Part shown: in pieces, positions 10,914 to 20,400 of the stretch
Layout: each line of letters begins with the position of its first letter
Position numbering within the stretch: the first letter of the stretch is position 1
Assembly: GCF_009709575.1 (NCBI RefSeq)
Contig: NZ_WIXO01000001.1
Coordinates: 868,001 to 932,000, forward strand
Source: Streptomyces taklimakanensis
Lineage (GTDB): Bacteria; Actinomycetota; Actinomycetes; Streptomycetales; Streptomycetaceae
Direction of reading: 5' to 3'
DNA: 64,000 nt
Notes under the pieces: model-generated
Database searches by the model: none
Seen by the model: the letters and a program-made list of their open reading frames with translations, nothing else
Told to the model about the DNA's origin: nothing
Translations under genes and position numbers: made by a program

Positions 10914-11864
10914 TCAGACCGCCAGGCCCGGCCCCCGGGCGGCGCGGACGCCCGAGACGATGCGGTCCATGTCGCCGACGTCCGGGGCCTCCGCGTGGAT
11001 GTCGAAGCCCAGGCGCAGCACCAGCAGTCGGCCGCTGTCGTCGGGGGCGGGGAAGACCACGGACTCCACGTACGCGTCGGGCTTCATCTCGTTGACGATC
11101 CTCCAGCGGACGCGGTAACCCTGCCGCCCCGCGACGGTGACCTCTCCGGCGGAGACCACCCGGTGGCTCCGCACCCCGCCGTACCCCTTGGTGTCGTAGG
11201 ACTCCTCGGCGTTGCGGGCGATGTCCTCCTCGGCCGCCTCCTTCACGTCCGATCCCGGCGGCCGCTCGGCGGCGCGCAGGGAGACTCCGCCCCGGACGCA
11301 GGTCAGGGAGGGCTCACCGGGACAGGGGTAGGAGCCGGTGGCCAGCCAGACGCCCCGGTCCGTCTCGGTCTCGGTCCACCCCTCCAGGACGGGCACGCTG
11401 ACGCCGTTGGCCCGGTCGGTGGCGGTGCCGGGGGTGTCGTCGGGCCGCTCCTCCTCGGGGGTGCCGCCGGGTCCCTTCCCGTCTCCGCCGGGGGTCCGGC
11501 TCGCCCCGTCGCCCGCCTCGGGGCGCGTCCGGTCTCCGCCGTCAAAGCCGCCGAGCAGCAGGAGCCCACCGGCCATCAGCGCGCTCACCACGACCGCGAC
11601 GGCTATGACGGCGGCCACCAGCGGGCCGCGCGGCGACCGGTTCCCCTCCCGCGGTTCGTGGGCGTGAGCGGGGCCGGGGACGGGGCCGGGGCCGGGGGAG
11701 AAGGCTCCTCCCGCGCGGGGGTCGTACGCTCCGTACGCGACGCCGGGGACGGTGGAGGGGGCCCGGGTGTGCTCGGTCCAGGCGGAACCGTCCCACCAGC
11801 GCTCCGGTACCGGACCGGGGCCCGTGTGCCCGGGATCCGGGTACCAGCCGGGCGGTGTCGTCAT
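10914..11864 (-). CDS. DUF2510 domain membrane protein
   Basis: 316-residue protein. The N-terminus is a DUF2510 module (PPGWYPDP...RWWDGSAWTEHT, residues 4-33), followed by a Pro/Gly-rich linker, one transmembrane helix (about 81-106) and a Gly/Asp/Thr-rich spacer. The roughly 180-residue extracellular domain contains a cysteine pair in SYPCPGEPSLTCVRGG. The role is unknown; such proteins are common in Streptomyces cell envelopes. ATG start with GGGGTG ahead of it. Confidence 0.82.
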   Translation of the reverse strand: MTTPPGWYPDPGHTGPGPVPERWWDGSAWTEHTRAPSTVPGVAYGAYDPRAGGAFSPGPGPVPGPAHAHEPREGNRSPRGPLVAAVIAVAVVVSALMAGGLLLLGGFDGGDRTRPEAGDGASRTPGGDGKGPGGTPEEERPDDTPGTATDRANGVSVPVLEGWTETETDRGVWLATGSYPCPGEPSLTCVRGGVSLRAAERPPGSDVKEAAEEDIARNAEESYDTKGYGGVRSHRVVSAGEVTVAGRQGYRVRWRIVNEMKPDAYVESVVFPAPDDSGRLLVLRLGFDIHAEAPDVGDMDRIVSGVRAARGPGLAV

Positions 11865-12028
11865 GCTCACCCCGTGCACAGTAGCGGCAACCAGCGCTCG
11901 GTGGCAGCCGTGCGCCCCGGACCGCTCCCGGCCCGGGGCACGCGGTGCCCGGCCGAGTCGCGGCGGTGTGGCCCGGTGGTGTCCGAAGGTGGCCGCCGGG
12001 GCGGCCGCGCGGGTGACGCGCGCCCTGG

Positions 12029-12787
12029 TCAGCGTGGCGGAGCGGTGGTGTCGAGCGCGGCGGTGAGCGCCGCGCCGAGCACCGTGGGCGCCTCGACCAA
12101 CGAGGGACCGTACCAGGTCAGGTGTCGTCCGTCGACGAGGGCAGCGGGCCGCAGGGGGAAGGCCTCGGGCCCGTCGTCGGCGGTGAAGCGGTAGGGCTCG
12201 TCGGGGAGGACGACGAGATCGGCGCGCCCGGGCTCGTTCAGCTCCTCGACGGTGACGCGCGGGTAGCGCTCGGCGTGGTCCGCGTAGGCGTTGCGCGCTC
12301 CCAGACGGGCCAGGACGTCCCCCGCGAAGGTGTCCCGGCCCAGCACCATCCACGGCCGCCGCCAGACGGGCACCACGGCCGCGACGTCGACGACGGGGCG
12401 CACGTCCCGCCAGGCGGCCTCGGCCCGGTCCAGCCAGGCGGGCCGGGGCAGTCCGCAGCCATCGGTGAGCACCCGGTCCAGCTCGGTGAACGCCTGCGGG
12501 AGCGTGCGGACCTCGGTGACCAGCACCTCGATCCCGGCGTCCCGCAGGGCGGCGAGGTCGGCCGGACGGTTCTCCTCCTCGTTGGCGACGACGAGGTCGG
12601 GGGCGAGGGCCGCGATCCGCTCCAGGTCGGGGTTCTTGGTGCCCCGCACACGGACGACGTCCAGTCCGGCCGGGTGGGTGCACCAGTCGGTGGCCCCGAC
12701 CAGCGCGTCCGGCGCGGTGGCGGCGACGGCCTCGGTCAGCGACGGGACGAGCGAGACCACCCGGGGGACGGCGCGGACGCCCCTCAT
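12029..12787 (-). CDS. BtuF-like metal-cofactor (cobalamin/siderophore-type) binding protein without signal peptide
   Basis: 252-residue protein of the helical-backbone metal receptor (BtuF/FhuD-type) superfamily. It begins VVSLVPSLTEAVAATAPDALVGATDWC and continues GTKNPDLERIAALAPDLVVAN, the usual pattern for the first lobe. No signal peptide or lipobox is present, so it should be cytoplasmic, unlike transport-linked relatives. Its ATG overlaps the stop of the OsmC gene by four bases. No ABC permease is nearby; the ligand is unknown. Confidence 0.8.
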   Translation of the reverse strand: MRGVRAVPRVVSLVPSLTEAVAATAPDALVGATDWCTHPAGLDVVRVRGTKNPDLERIAALAPDLVVANEEENRPADLAALRDAGIEVLVTEVRTLPQAFTELDRVLTDGCGLPRPAWLDRAEAAWRDVRPVVDVAAVVPVWRRPWMVLGRDTFAGDVLARLGARNAYADHAERYPRVTVEELNEPGRADLVVLPDEPYRFTADDGPEAFPLRPAALVDGRHLTWYGPSLVEAPTVLGAALTAALDTTAPPR

Positions 12788-13266
12788 CGTGCCGCCGTTC
12801 CCACCGTCACCGTCGGCTCGTGCCGCACGGGGAAGTTCACGGAACGGGCGATGAAGCACACCGTCCCGACCTCGCCGTGCAGGGCCACGGCCTTCTCCCG
12901 CATCGACTCCTCGGTGACGGACACCTCCGGCCGCAGCACCACCTCGGTGAACCGACCGCCGCCCGTGGCGTCCGTCGTCATCGTGCCGACGGGCCGGTCG
13001 GTGTAGTCGGTGACCACCACTCCCCCGGCCGCGCACAGGTGCAGGTACCAGAGCATGTGGCACTGGGAGAGCGAGGAGACCAGCAGTTCCTCCGGGTTCC
13101 AGCGGTCCGGGTCGCCGCGGAAGGCGGGGTCGGCGGAGCCGGGCAGGGGCGGCCTGCCGTCGGCCAGGATCTCGTGGTTCCGACTGTAGGCACGGTAGTC
13201 ACCGGTCCCGTGACCGAGGTTCCCGGTCCAGTTCAGGACGAGTTCGTAGTGGTGGTCGGTCGCCAT
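12784..13266 (-). CDS. OsmC family peroxiredoxin-like protein
   Basis: 160-residue OsmC-family protein, a thiol peroxidase fold acting on organic hydroperoxides in the cytoplasm. Both catalytic cysteines are visible: Cys69 in SSLSQCHMLWYL and Cys137 in GTVCFIARSVNFPV. The ATG is 61 bp from the divergent exonuclease gene. It overlaps the downstream BtuF-like gene by four bases, so they form a two-gene operon. Confidence 0.9.
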   Translation of the reverse strand: MATDHHYELVLNWTGNLGHGTGDYRAYSRNHEILADGRPPLPGSADPAFRGDPDRWNPEELLVSSLSQCHMLWYLHLCAAGGVVVTDYTDRPVGTMTTDATGGGRFTEVVLRPEVSVTEESMREKAVALHGEVGTVCFIARSVNFPVRHEPTVTVGTAAR

Positions 13267-13327
13267 GTCGACAGTCTAGGGGTCGGTGCGGCGCCCGGCT
13301 GTCGGTGCCGTGCGGCATGATCGGGGC

Positions 13328-14254
13328 GTGACCACGCGACGCCTGATGCTCCTCGACACCGCCTCCCTGTACTACCGCGCCTACTTCGGGGTCCCGGAGT
13401 CGGTGAAGGCCCCCGACGGCACCCCGGTCAACGCGGTGCGCGGCCTGCTGGACTTCATCGCCCGGCTGGTGCGCGACCACCGTCCGGACGACCTCGTCGC
13501 CTGTATGGACAACGACTGGCGGCCCGCCTGGCGGGTGGAGCTGATCCCCTCCTACAAGGCGCACCGGGTGGCCGAGGGGTCCGCCGCCGGCCCGGACGCG
13601 GAGGAGGTGCCCGACACCCTCTCCCCGCAGATCCCGGTCATCGAGGAGGTGCTGGACGCGGTCGGCATCGCCCGCCTCGGTGCGGACGGCTACGAGGCCG
13701 ACGACGTCATCGGCACCCTCGCCCGCCGCGCGGCCGGTCCCGTGGACGTCGTCACCGGCGACCGCGACCTGTTCCAGCTCGTCGACGACGCGCGCGGGGT
13801 GCGGGTGCTCTACCCGGTCAGGGGCATGGGCGATCCCTCGGTCGTGGACGAGGCGGCGCTGCGCGAGAAGTACGGCGTGGCGAGCGGATCGGCGTACGCG
13901 GACCTGGCGCTGCTGCGCGGCGACCCGAGCGACGGCCTGCCGGGCGTTCCGGGCGTCGGCGAGAAGACGGCGGCCCGACTGCTGGAGGCCCACGGGGACG
14001 CGGCCGGCGTCCTGGCCGCGGTCGACGACCCGTCCTCCGCCCTGACCCCCGCCCAGCGCAGGAAGCTGGAGGCGGCGCGGGAGTACCTGGCCGTGGCGCC
14101 GAAGGTGGTGCGGGTCGCGGACGACGTGCCTCTGCCCGCGGTGGATCCGGCGCTCCCGGCCGAACCCTCGCACGCCCGGGAGCTGGGGGAGCTGGCCGAG
14201 CGGTGGGGGTTGGGCGGTTCCCTGCGGCGGTTGCTGGACGCTCTGGCCGAGTGA
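13328..14254 (+). CDS. 5'-3' exonuclease (FEN/PIN-like)
   Basis: 308-residue stand-alone 5'-3' exonuclease homologous to the N-terminal domain of DNA polymerase I, for removing RNA primers or flaps. Acidic metal-binding motifs are intact: LLDTASLYYRAYFG, GADGYEADDVIGTLA, TGDRDLFQLVDD and the helix-hairpin-helix region LRGDPSDGLPGVPGVGEKTAARLL. GTG start, 61 bp from the divergent OsmC gene. Confidence 0.92.
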   Translation: MTTRRLMLLDTASLYYRAYFGVPESVKAPDGTPVNAVRGLLDFIARLVRDHRPDDLVACMDNDWRPAWRVELIPSYKAHRVAEGSAAGPDAEEVPDTLSPQIPVIEEVLDAVGIARLGADGYEADDVIGTLARRAAGPVDVVTGDRDLFQLVDDARGVRVLYPVRGMGDPSVVDEAALREKYGVASGSAYADLALLRGDPSDGLPGVPGVGEKTAARLLEAHGDAAGVLAAVDDPSSALTPAQRRKLEAAREYLAVAPKVVRVADDVPLPAVDPALPAEPSHARELGELAERWGLGGSLRRLLDALAE

Positions 14255-14285
14255 TTCCGGGACGTTCCGGCACACCGGATGCTAG

Positions 14286-14309
14286 GTTGGTTAGGCATGC
14301 CTAACCAAC
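14286..14309. promoter_or_regulatory. Iron box (DmdR/IdeR-type operator)
   Basis: A perfect 24-bp palindrome centred on TTAGGCATGCCTAA, 18 bp ahead of the GTG start of the siderophore-interacting gene. It matches the TTAGG...CCTAA half-site pattern bound by DtxR-family iron repressors (DmdR1 in Streptomyces). Iron-loaded repressor would block transcription of the gene. Confidence 0.8.
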
Positions 14310-14326
14310 GCTCCGAGGGAGTTCCC

Positions 14327-15172
14327 GTGGCAGAACGTCCGAACCGCCGTACACCGCGTACGAACCGTGCCCGGGTGGTCCGCAGGGAACGGTTGAGCCC
14401 GCGGATGATCCGTGTGGTGCTCGGCGGCGAGGGCCTCGCGGACTTCCCGGCGGGCGCGTACACCGACCACTACGTCAAACTGCTGTTCCCGGTCGAGGGC
14501 GTGCGCTACCCCGAGCCGTTCGACATGGCCGTCGTCCGAGAGAACCTCCCGCGCGACCAGTGGCCGGTCACCCGCACCTACACCGTGCGCCGCTGGGATC
14601 CGCGGACGTGCGAGCTGACGCTGGACTTCGTCGTCCACGGCGACGAGGGCCTGGCCGGCCCCTGGGCGACGCGCGTCGAGCCCGGCGAGGAGATCCTCTT
14701 CCTGGGGCCGGGCGGTGGCTACCGCCCCTCCCCCGACGCCGACTGGCATCTGATGGTGGGCGACGAGAGCGCGCTGCCGGCCGTGGCCGCCTCCCTGGAG
14801 GCCGTCCCCGACGGGGCACCGGTGCGCGCCTTCGTCGAGGTCTCCGGAGCGGAGGAGGAGCAGGTTCTGGCCCTGCCCCCGAACGCCGAGCTGCGGTGGC
14901 TGCACCGCGGCGCCGCGCGGGTCGGGGACCGGCTGGTCGAGGCGGTGCGCGCGCTGGACTTCCCGCCCGGCGAGGTGCAGGCGTTCGTCCACGGCGAGGC
15001 GGGCTGGGTGAAGGAGCTCCGCCGCCACCTGCGCACCGAGCGGAAGGTGCCGCGCGAGCGGCTGTCGATCTCCGGCTACTGGCGCCTGGGCCAGGACGAG
15101 GACGGCTGGCAGGCGTCGAAGCGGGAGTGGAACGCGCGGGTGGAGGCGGAGCAGGAGGGCGCCGCCCGGTAG
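14327..15172 (+). CDS. Siderophore-interacting protein (FAD-dependent ferric reductase)
   Basis: 281-residue member of the siderophore-interacting protein family (ViuB/YqjH type), which reduces ferric siderophores with NAD(P)H to release iron. FAD-binding motif VTRTYTVRRWD, phosphate-binding FLGPGGGYRPSPDADWHLMVGDESALPAVAASL and the C-terminal SISGYWRLGQDEDGW are present. The GTG start with GAGGGAG was chosen; an ATG 16 codons upstream would place the operator palindrome inside the coding region. Confidence 0.93.
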   Translation: MAERPNRRTPRTNRARVVRRERLSPRMIRVVLGGEGLADFPAGAYTDHYVKLLFPVEGVRYPEPFDMAVVRENLPRDQWPVTRTYTVRRWDPRTCELTLDFVVHGDEGLAGPWATRVEPGEEILFLGPGGGYRPSPDADWHLMVGDESALPAVAASLEAVPDGAPVRAFVEVSGAEEEQVLALPPNAELRWLHRGAARVGDRLVEAVRALDFPPGEVQAFVHGEAGWVKELRRHLRTERKVPRERLSISGYWRLGQDEDGWQASKREWNARVEAEQEGAAR

Positions 15173-15191
15173 GGCCGGAGAGCCGCCCGGC

Positions 15192-16352
15192 TCAGCGCTC
15201 CAGCCGCCCCGTCCGGCAGCCCCGCGGCGCGCTGACCGGGTTGCAGCGGACGGCGGTCCCCTCCGGCAGCCGCGCGGTGTAGTCGGAGCCGTACCGCGCC
15301 GCCATGCCGGGGACGGGGAAGTCGGTGCTCACCATCTGGGCCCCCGATCCCAGCGCGGCCCGCAGCCGGGAGGTGTCCCCCGAGGCCGCCTCCTCCAGCG
15401 GCACGTCGGCTCGGGTGCGGACGAAGTAGCCGCGCTCCACCAGGTCCGCGATGACCGCCCGGTTCTCCCCGGTGGGGTCGTTCCACTTCACGAAGGCGGC
15501 GTCCGGGCGGCCGGGGCGCGAGTCGGTGAACAGCACCCGCCCCTGGAGGCTCTCGCGGCCCTCGGCCCGGTAGGCGTCCTGGACCGGTCCGTCCCCGTTG
15601 TCCATCAGGAACATCACCGTGCCGCGGGCCGCCGCCAGGGTGGGCCAGCCGTGGCGGAGGACGGACCGCTCCAGCGTCTCGCCCCGGCGGCGGACGTCGT
15701 CGGGGGTGATGACCTCCTCCTCGCCGAAGACGGCGCGGATCTCCGCGTCCAGCGCGTCGAGCGCCGCGGTGTCCCACGGTGGGCTCTTCGCCCCGCCCAT
15801 CTCCTCCAGGCGCGGGTCCGTGCTCTTGAGCTCCAGCAGGATCGGCACGGTGACGTGGCCGGGGTTGCGCCGCGACCAGTCCCTGACCTGGGTGAGGCAC
15901 CTGCGCAGGGTGACGCAGCCGGTCTCGTGGTCGAAGTCGGCCCAGTGCAGCACCTTGGCGCCGGGTTCGCGCCAGGCGGGGTCGGTGGGAGCGGGCAGCC
16001 CGGCGGCGCGGCGGATCAGGGGATCGGCGTACAGGCCGCCGTCGGGATCGGGGAAGACGTCCAGCTCGATGCCGCGGACGCGTTGTTCGGCGAACTGCAC
16101 GGGCAACGAGGCGTGGCTGTACAGCAGGTTCGCGAAGTCGGGGTCGTGCCGCTCCATCAGCTTCTGTTCCGCGAAGGACACTTCGCGGTGGTAGCTGTTG
16201 TGAGTGGCCATCACCTGGATGTGGTTGAGCCTCAGGCGCCCGGTCGGGTCGTCGGGACGGGCCTGGGCCGCCGAGGACAGCGCCGCGACGGCGGCGAGCG
16301 CGGTCGCGGCGGAGCCCCAGCGGCGGAGCCGGGCTCTGTTCGGGGTGCGCAC
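15192..16352 (-). CDS. Secreted Ca2+-dependent phosphoinositide phospholipase C-like protein
   Basis: 386-residue secreted protein of the PI-PLC-like phosphodiesterase superfamily. An N-terminal signal peptide with basic start (RTPNRARLRR) and hydrophobic core ends at about AQA/RPDD (residue 31). The two catalytic histidines are in MATHNSYHRE (His51) and VLHWADFDHETGC (His136), with RVRGIELDVF carrying acidic metal ligands. GTG start behind GGAGG. It may cleave inositol lipids or glycerophosphodiesters outside the cell; the substrate is unproven. Convergent with the siderophore gene (19 bp gap). Confidence 0.85.
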   Translation of the reverse strand: MRTPNRARLRRWGSAATALAAVAALSSAAQARPDDPTGRLRLNHIQVMATHNSYHREVSFAEQKLMERHDPDFANLLYSHASLPVQFAEQRVRGIELDVFPDPDGGLYADPLIRRAAGLPAPTDPAWREPGAKVLHWADFDHETGCVTLRRCLTQVRDWSRRNPGHVTVPILLELKSTDPRLEEMGGAKSPPWDTAALDALDAEIRAVFGEEEVITPDDVRRRGETLERSVLRHGWPTLAAARGTVMFLMDNGDGPVQDAYRAEGRESLQGRVLFTDSRPGRPDAAFVKWNDPTGENRAVIADLVERGYFVRTRADVPLEEAASGDTSRLRAALGSGAQMVSTDFPVPGMAARYGSDYTARLPEGTAVRCNPVSAPRGCRTGRLER

Positions 16353-16619
16353 ATCGACCTCCGGTGGGACGAGGGCGAGTCCCGCCGGGACGGCGGAGCG
16401 CGAGGACGCGGGGAGCCCCGGAGCCCGACGGAACGGGACACGGCAACGGCAGGACGCGACGGAACTCGATGGAACTCGACGGAATACTGCCGGGGCCGAG
16501 CGACCCGCGTGTGCCCGGCCGGTGACGCCCGGCTGAACAGACCCCGGCCCGGCCGCGCGGCATGCGCCGCGCAACCGGGCCGGGACTCGCCGTTTCCGCC
16601 GAAGGCCGCGGCGGGGCCG

Positions 16620-19427
16620 TCAGCCGACGGAGCTGTAGGCCACCACGCCGCGCAGCACCTTCTCGGACGCCTTGCGGGCGTTGCGCGCCACCGTGCCGCC
16701 CTCGGGGGCGGCCGCGGCGATCTGGCCGAGCACGTCGACGAGTTGCTTGCACCAGCGCACGAAGTCACCGGCGGGCATCTCGGCCTCCCGCAGCACCGCG
16801 TCCAGGCCGTCGCCCTCCGCCCAGCGGTAGGCGGCCCAGGCGAAGCCGAGGTCCGGCTCGCGCTGGCCCACACCCTCGGCCTGGTTGATGCGGTGCTCCT
16901 CCTCCAGGGCGTCCAGCCGGCCCCAGATGCGGACCATCTCGCCCAGGGCGTGCTTGGCCCCGCCCCCGGGCAGGGTGGGCGGCAGCGCGTCGTCGGCGGA
17001 GCGGGCCTCGTAGACCAGGGCCGAGGCACAGGCGGCCAGCTCCGTCGGGGACAGCCCCTCCCAGACGCCCTCGCGCAGGCACTCGCTCGCCAGCAGGTCC
17101 AGTTCTCCGTAGAGCCGGGCCAGCCGCCGACCGTCCTCGGTCACCTCGTCGCCACGCAGGTAGCCCAGGTCCGACAGGAGGGCGTAGACCCGGTCGAAGG
17201 TGCGGGCGATGGTGTTGGTGCGGCCCTCGATGCGGCGCTCCAACTGCCGGGTGTCGCGCCTGAGGCGGTGGTAGCGCTCGGCCCAGCGGGCGTGGGCCTC
17301 GCGTTCGTCGCACCCGTGACAGGGGTGGGCGCGGATCGCCTTGCGCAGCCGTGCGATCTCGGCGTCGTCGGCCGCCTCCGAACGCTGCCTGCGGCGGCCG
17401 CGGGTCGGCTCGTGGTGCCCGGCCCTGGTGCGCAGCGCGGAGGCCAGGTCACGACGGGACTGCGGGCTGCGCGGATTGAAGGACTTGGGGATCCGCATGC
17501 GCTCCAGCGGCTCGACCGGCACGGGGAAGTCCACCGAGGCCAGTCGCTTGACCTGACGTCCGGCGGTCAGCACCAGCGGGCGCGGTCCGTCGTGGTGGTC
17601 CCAGCCGCGGTCGCCGTGGCTGCGCCCGGCGGGGACCCCCGGGTCCAGCACCAGTGCCAGTCCGGCGAACTTGCCGGTGGGGACGTGGATCACGTCACCG
17701 GGCCGGAGCTTCTCCAGGGCGTCGGCGGCCGCCGCGCGGCGCTGGACGGCGCCCTGCCGGGCGAGCTCGTTCTCCCGGTCCTTCAGCTCCCGCCGCAGCC
17801 TCGCGTACTCGTCGAAGTCGCCCAGGTGGCAGGTCATGGCCTCGCGGTAGCCGGCCAGGCCCTCCTCGTTGCGCTGCACCTTCCGGGAGATGCCGACGAC
17901 CGCGCGGTCGGCCTGGAACTGGGCGAAGGAGGTCTCCAACAGTTCACGCGAGCGGTGCCGCCCGAACTGCGAGACCAGGTTGACGGCCATGTTGTACGAG
18001 GGCCGGAAGGAGGAGCGCAGCGGGTAGGTGCGGGTACCGGCCAGCCCGGCCAGGGCACCCGGGTCCATGCCGCGCTGCCACAGCACCACCGCGTGGCCCT
18101 CGACGTCGATGCCGCGCCGCCCGGCGCGCCCGGTGAGCTGGGTGTACTCGCCGGGGGTGATGTCGACGTGCTGCTCGCCGTTCCACTTGACGAGCTTCTC
18201 CAGCACCACCGAGCGGGCGGGCATGTTGATGCCCAGCGCCAGGGTCTCGGTGGCGAAGACGGCCTTGACCAGGCCGCGGACGAACAGCTCCTCCACGACC
18301 TCCTTGAAGGTGGGCAACATGCCCGCGTGGTGGGCGGCGATGCCCCTCTCCAGCCCCTCCAGCCACTCGAAGTAGCCCAGCACGTGGAGGTCCTCGTCGG
18401 GGATGGAGGCGGTGCGCTCCTCCACGATCTCGCGCACCCGCGTCCGCTGCGCCGCGTCGTTGAGGCGGAGCCCGGCGAACAGGCACTGCTGGACGGCCGC
18501 CTCACAGCCGGCACGGCTGAAGATGAAGGTGATGGCGGGCAGCAGGCCCTGGGAGTCCAACTGGGCGATCACCTCGGGACGGCTGGGCGTCCAGATCCGG
18601 CTGCGCCGGCGTCGCTCCCGCTCGCGGTCGGCCTCGCGCATCGGCTTGCCGCGGCGGCGGTCGCGGAAGCCGGGCAGCCGACTGTTCTCCAGCTGCGCCA
18701 TGCGCACCAGGTCGGGGTTGACCTCGCGCCGCCCGCCCTTCTCCTCGAAGAGGTCGTACATCCGGCGCCCGGCCAGCACGTGCTGCCACAGCGGCACGGG
18801 CCGGTGCTCGGAGACGATCACCTCGGTGTCACCGCGGACGGTGTCCAGCCAGTCGCCGAACTCCTCGGCGTTGGAGACGGTCGCGGAGAGCGACACCAGG
18901 GTCACCGAGTCGGGGAGGTGGATGATGACCTCCTCCCAGACGGCGCCGCGGAAGCGGTCGGAGAGGTAGTGGACCTCGTCCATCACCACGTAGCCGAGGC
19001 CGTCCAGCGCCTGGGAGCCGGCGTAGAGCATGTTCCGCAGCACCTCGGTGGTCATCACGACCACCGGCGCACCGGAGTTGATGCTGTTGTCGCCGGTCAG
19101 CAGGCCGACCCGCTCCGCACCGTAGCGCTTGACCAGGTCGTTGTACTTCTGGTTGGACAGCGCCTTGATGGGAGTGGTGTAGAAACACTTGCGGCCCTGT
19201 TCCAGGGCCAGGTGGACGGCGAACTCGCCCACGATCGTCTTGCCGGAGCCGGTGGGCGCGGCGACCAGCACGCCCTTCCCGGCCTCCAGTGCCTTGCACG
19301 CCTCGATCTGGAACGCGTCCAGCTCGAAGTCGTACATCTCGCGGAAGGGTGTCAGAGCGCTTGCTTCCTCGGCGGCCCGGAGCCGGGCGGCCGCGTAGCG
19401 CTCCGCAGGGGACATGTCCTCGGTCAT
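16620..19427 (-). CDS. helY: HelY/Mtr4-like DEVH-box RNA helicase
   Basis: 935-residue superfamily 2 helicase of the Ski2/Mtr4 type found in actinobacteria, thought to unwind RNA. Motifs: Walker A APTGSGKT (about 60-67), Walker B DEVH in VVMDEVHYLSD, motif III SLSATV, motif VI QLTGRAGRRG. A long C-terminal half corresponds to the helical and beta-barrel regions, with a basic segment around RGRRRQRSEAADDAE. The start at ATG (MTEDMSPAERY) fits the family; the upstream frame is short. It ends a probable operon tatA-tatC-lipid kinase-helY (45 bp after the kinase gene). Confidence 0.93.
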   Translation of the reverse strand: MTEDMSPAERYAAARLRAAEEASALTPFREMYDFELDAFQIEACKALEAGKGVLVAAPTGSGKTIVGEFAVHLALEQGRKCFYTTPIKALSNQKYNDLVKRYGAERVGLLTGDNSINSGAPVVVMTTEVLRNMLYAGSQALDGLGYVVMDEVHYLSDRFRGAVWEEVIIHLPDSVTLVSLSATVSNAEEFGDWLDTVRGDTEVIVSEHRPVPLWQHVLAGRRMYDLFEEKGGRREVNPDLVRMAQLENSRLPGFRDRRRGKPMREADRERERRRRSRIWTPSRPEVIAQLDSQGLLPAITFIFSRAGCEAAVQQCLFAGLRLNDAAQRTRVREIVEERTASIPDEDLHVLGYFEWLEGLERGIAAHHAGMLPTFKEVVEELFVRGLVKAVFATETLALGINMPARSVVLEKLVKWNGEQHVDITPGEYTQLTGRAGRRGIDVEGHAVVLWQRGMDPGALAGLAGTRTYPLRSSFRPSYNMAVNLVSQFGRHRSRELLETSFAQFQADRAVVGISRKVQRNEEGLAGYREAMTCHLGDFDEYARLRRELKDRENELARQGAVQRRAAAADALEKLRPGDVIHVPTGKFAGLALVLDPGVPAGRSHGDRGWDHHDGPRPLVLTAGRQVKRLASVDFPVPVEPLERMRIPKSFNPRSPQSRRDLASALRTRAGHHEPTRGRRRQRSEAADDAEIARLRKAIRAHPCHGCDEREAHARWAERYHRLRRDTRQLERRIEGRTNTIARTFDRVYALLSDLGYLRGDEVTEDGRRLARLYGELDLLASECLREGVWEGLSPTELAACASALVYEARSADDALPPTLPGGGAKHALGEMVRIWGRLDALEEEHRINQAEGVGQREPDLGFAWAAYRWAEGDGLDAVLREAEMPAGDFVRWCKQLVDVLGQIAAAAPEGGTVARNARKASEKVLRGVVAYSSVG

Positions 19428-19472
19428 CGTACTTACGAGCCTACCGGCCACCGCCGACACAGGACATGATCT

Positions 19473-20384
19473 CTACGGGACGGCGAGTGCGGACGCGGGA
19501 ACGAGGACCCGCACCGCGTCGGCCACCGCCTCGACGGTCACCGGCAGCGGCCCCACCGGCTCACCGTCGGCGTAGCCGGTCACGCCGGGGGCCTCCAGGG
19601 TGACCTTCGCGGCCCGGTGGGCGGTGACCGCGGGGTGGGCGAGGTGGGAACCGCGGTAGACGCGGGGGAAGACCCGCACCAGGGTGGTGCGGGAACACTC
19701 CCCCACCACCGTGACGTCCAGCAGGCCGTCGTCCAGCTCGGCGTCGCCGCAGATCCGCATCCCCCCGCCGTAGGAGGGGCCGTTGCCGACCGCGACGAGG
19801 ATGGCCTCGATCTCCAGCGCGGGCCCGTCGTCGAGGGTGATGCGGTAGGGGACCGGACGCAGCGCGGCCAGTTCGGCGAGCATCGCCAGGTCGTAGCGGA
19901 GGCGCCCGACGGGCCGGCGCATGCGGTTGGCCCGGTCGTTGACGCGGGAGTCGAAGCCGGAGGCCAGCACGCTGCCGAACCAGCGTCCGTCGACCCGGCC
20001 GAGATCGACGACCCGCCCCCGGCCTCCCTTGAGGGCCTCGGCGATGATCCGCCCGGCCCGGGCCGGGGCGCGGACGGGCAGGCCCAGGGCACGGGCGATG
20101 TCGTTGCCGGTGCCGACCGCGACGACGCCGAGCGGGGTGTCGGTGCCGGCCACCGCCTGGAGGGCGAGGGAGACCATGCCGTCCCCGCCGACGGCGACCA
20201 GCGCCCCGGTGCCGCCGCGGACGGCCGCGCGGGCCCGGGCGAGCGCGTCGTCGGCGTCGGTGCCGACGACCGTGCGCACGGAGAAGCCCGCCGCGCGCAG
20301 GGCCCGCGCGGCGGGCTGCGCCGCGTCACGTCCGCGGCCGTTGCCCGCGGCGGGGTTGACGAACAGGGTGATCTCGGCGGTCAC
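19473..20384 (-). CDS. Diacylglycerol/lipid kinase family protein
   Basis: 303-residue lipid kinase (YegS/DgkB type). ATP-binding signatures: NPAAGNGRGRD near the N-terminus, VAVGGDGMVSLALQ (the GGDG motif) and GTGNDIARALGL; the C-terminal beta domain ends with TGYADGEPVGPLPVTVE, typical of the family. It phosphorylates diacylglycerol or a related lipid at the membrane. GTG start, 16 bp after the tatC stop, so co-transcribed with tatC. Confidence 0.9.
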   Translation of the reverse strand: MTAEITLFVNPAAGNGRGRDAAQPAARALRAAGFSVRTVVGTDADDALARARAAVRGGTGALVAVGGDGMVSLALQAVAGTDTPLGVVAVGTGNDIARALGLPVRAPARAGRIIAEALKGGRGRVVDLGRVDGRWFGSVLASGFDSRVNDRANRMRRPVGRLRYDLAMLAELAALRPVPYRITLDDGPALEIEAILVAVGNGPSYGGGMRICGDAELDDGLLDVTVVGECSRTTLVRVFPRVYRGSHLAHPAVTAHRAAKVTLEAPGVTGYADGEPVGPLPVTVEAVADAVRVLVPASALAVP

Positions 20385-20400
20385 GCGCGGACGATACCGC

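Noticed and set aside
16460..16500. Short GGAACTCGA direct repeats before the phospholipase gene
   Set aside because: Only two imperfect copies; no reason to treat them as more than chance in the promoter region.
15651..19469. Very long open frame on the plus strand opposite helY
   Set aside because: It is an antisense shadow of high-GC coding sequence; the translation is His/Gln/Arg/Gly-rich without domain structure, while the opposite strand carries all helicase motifs.
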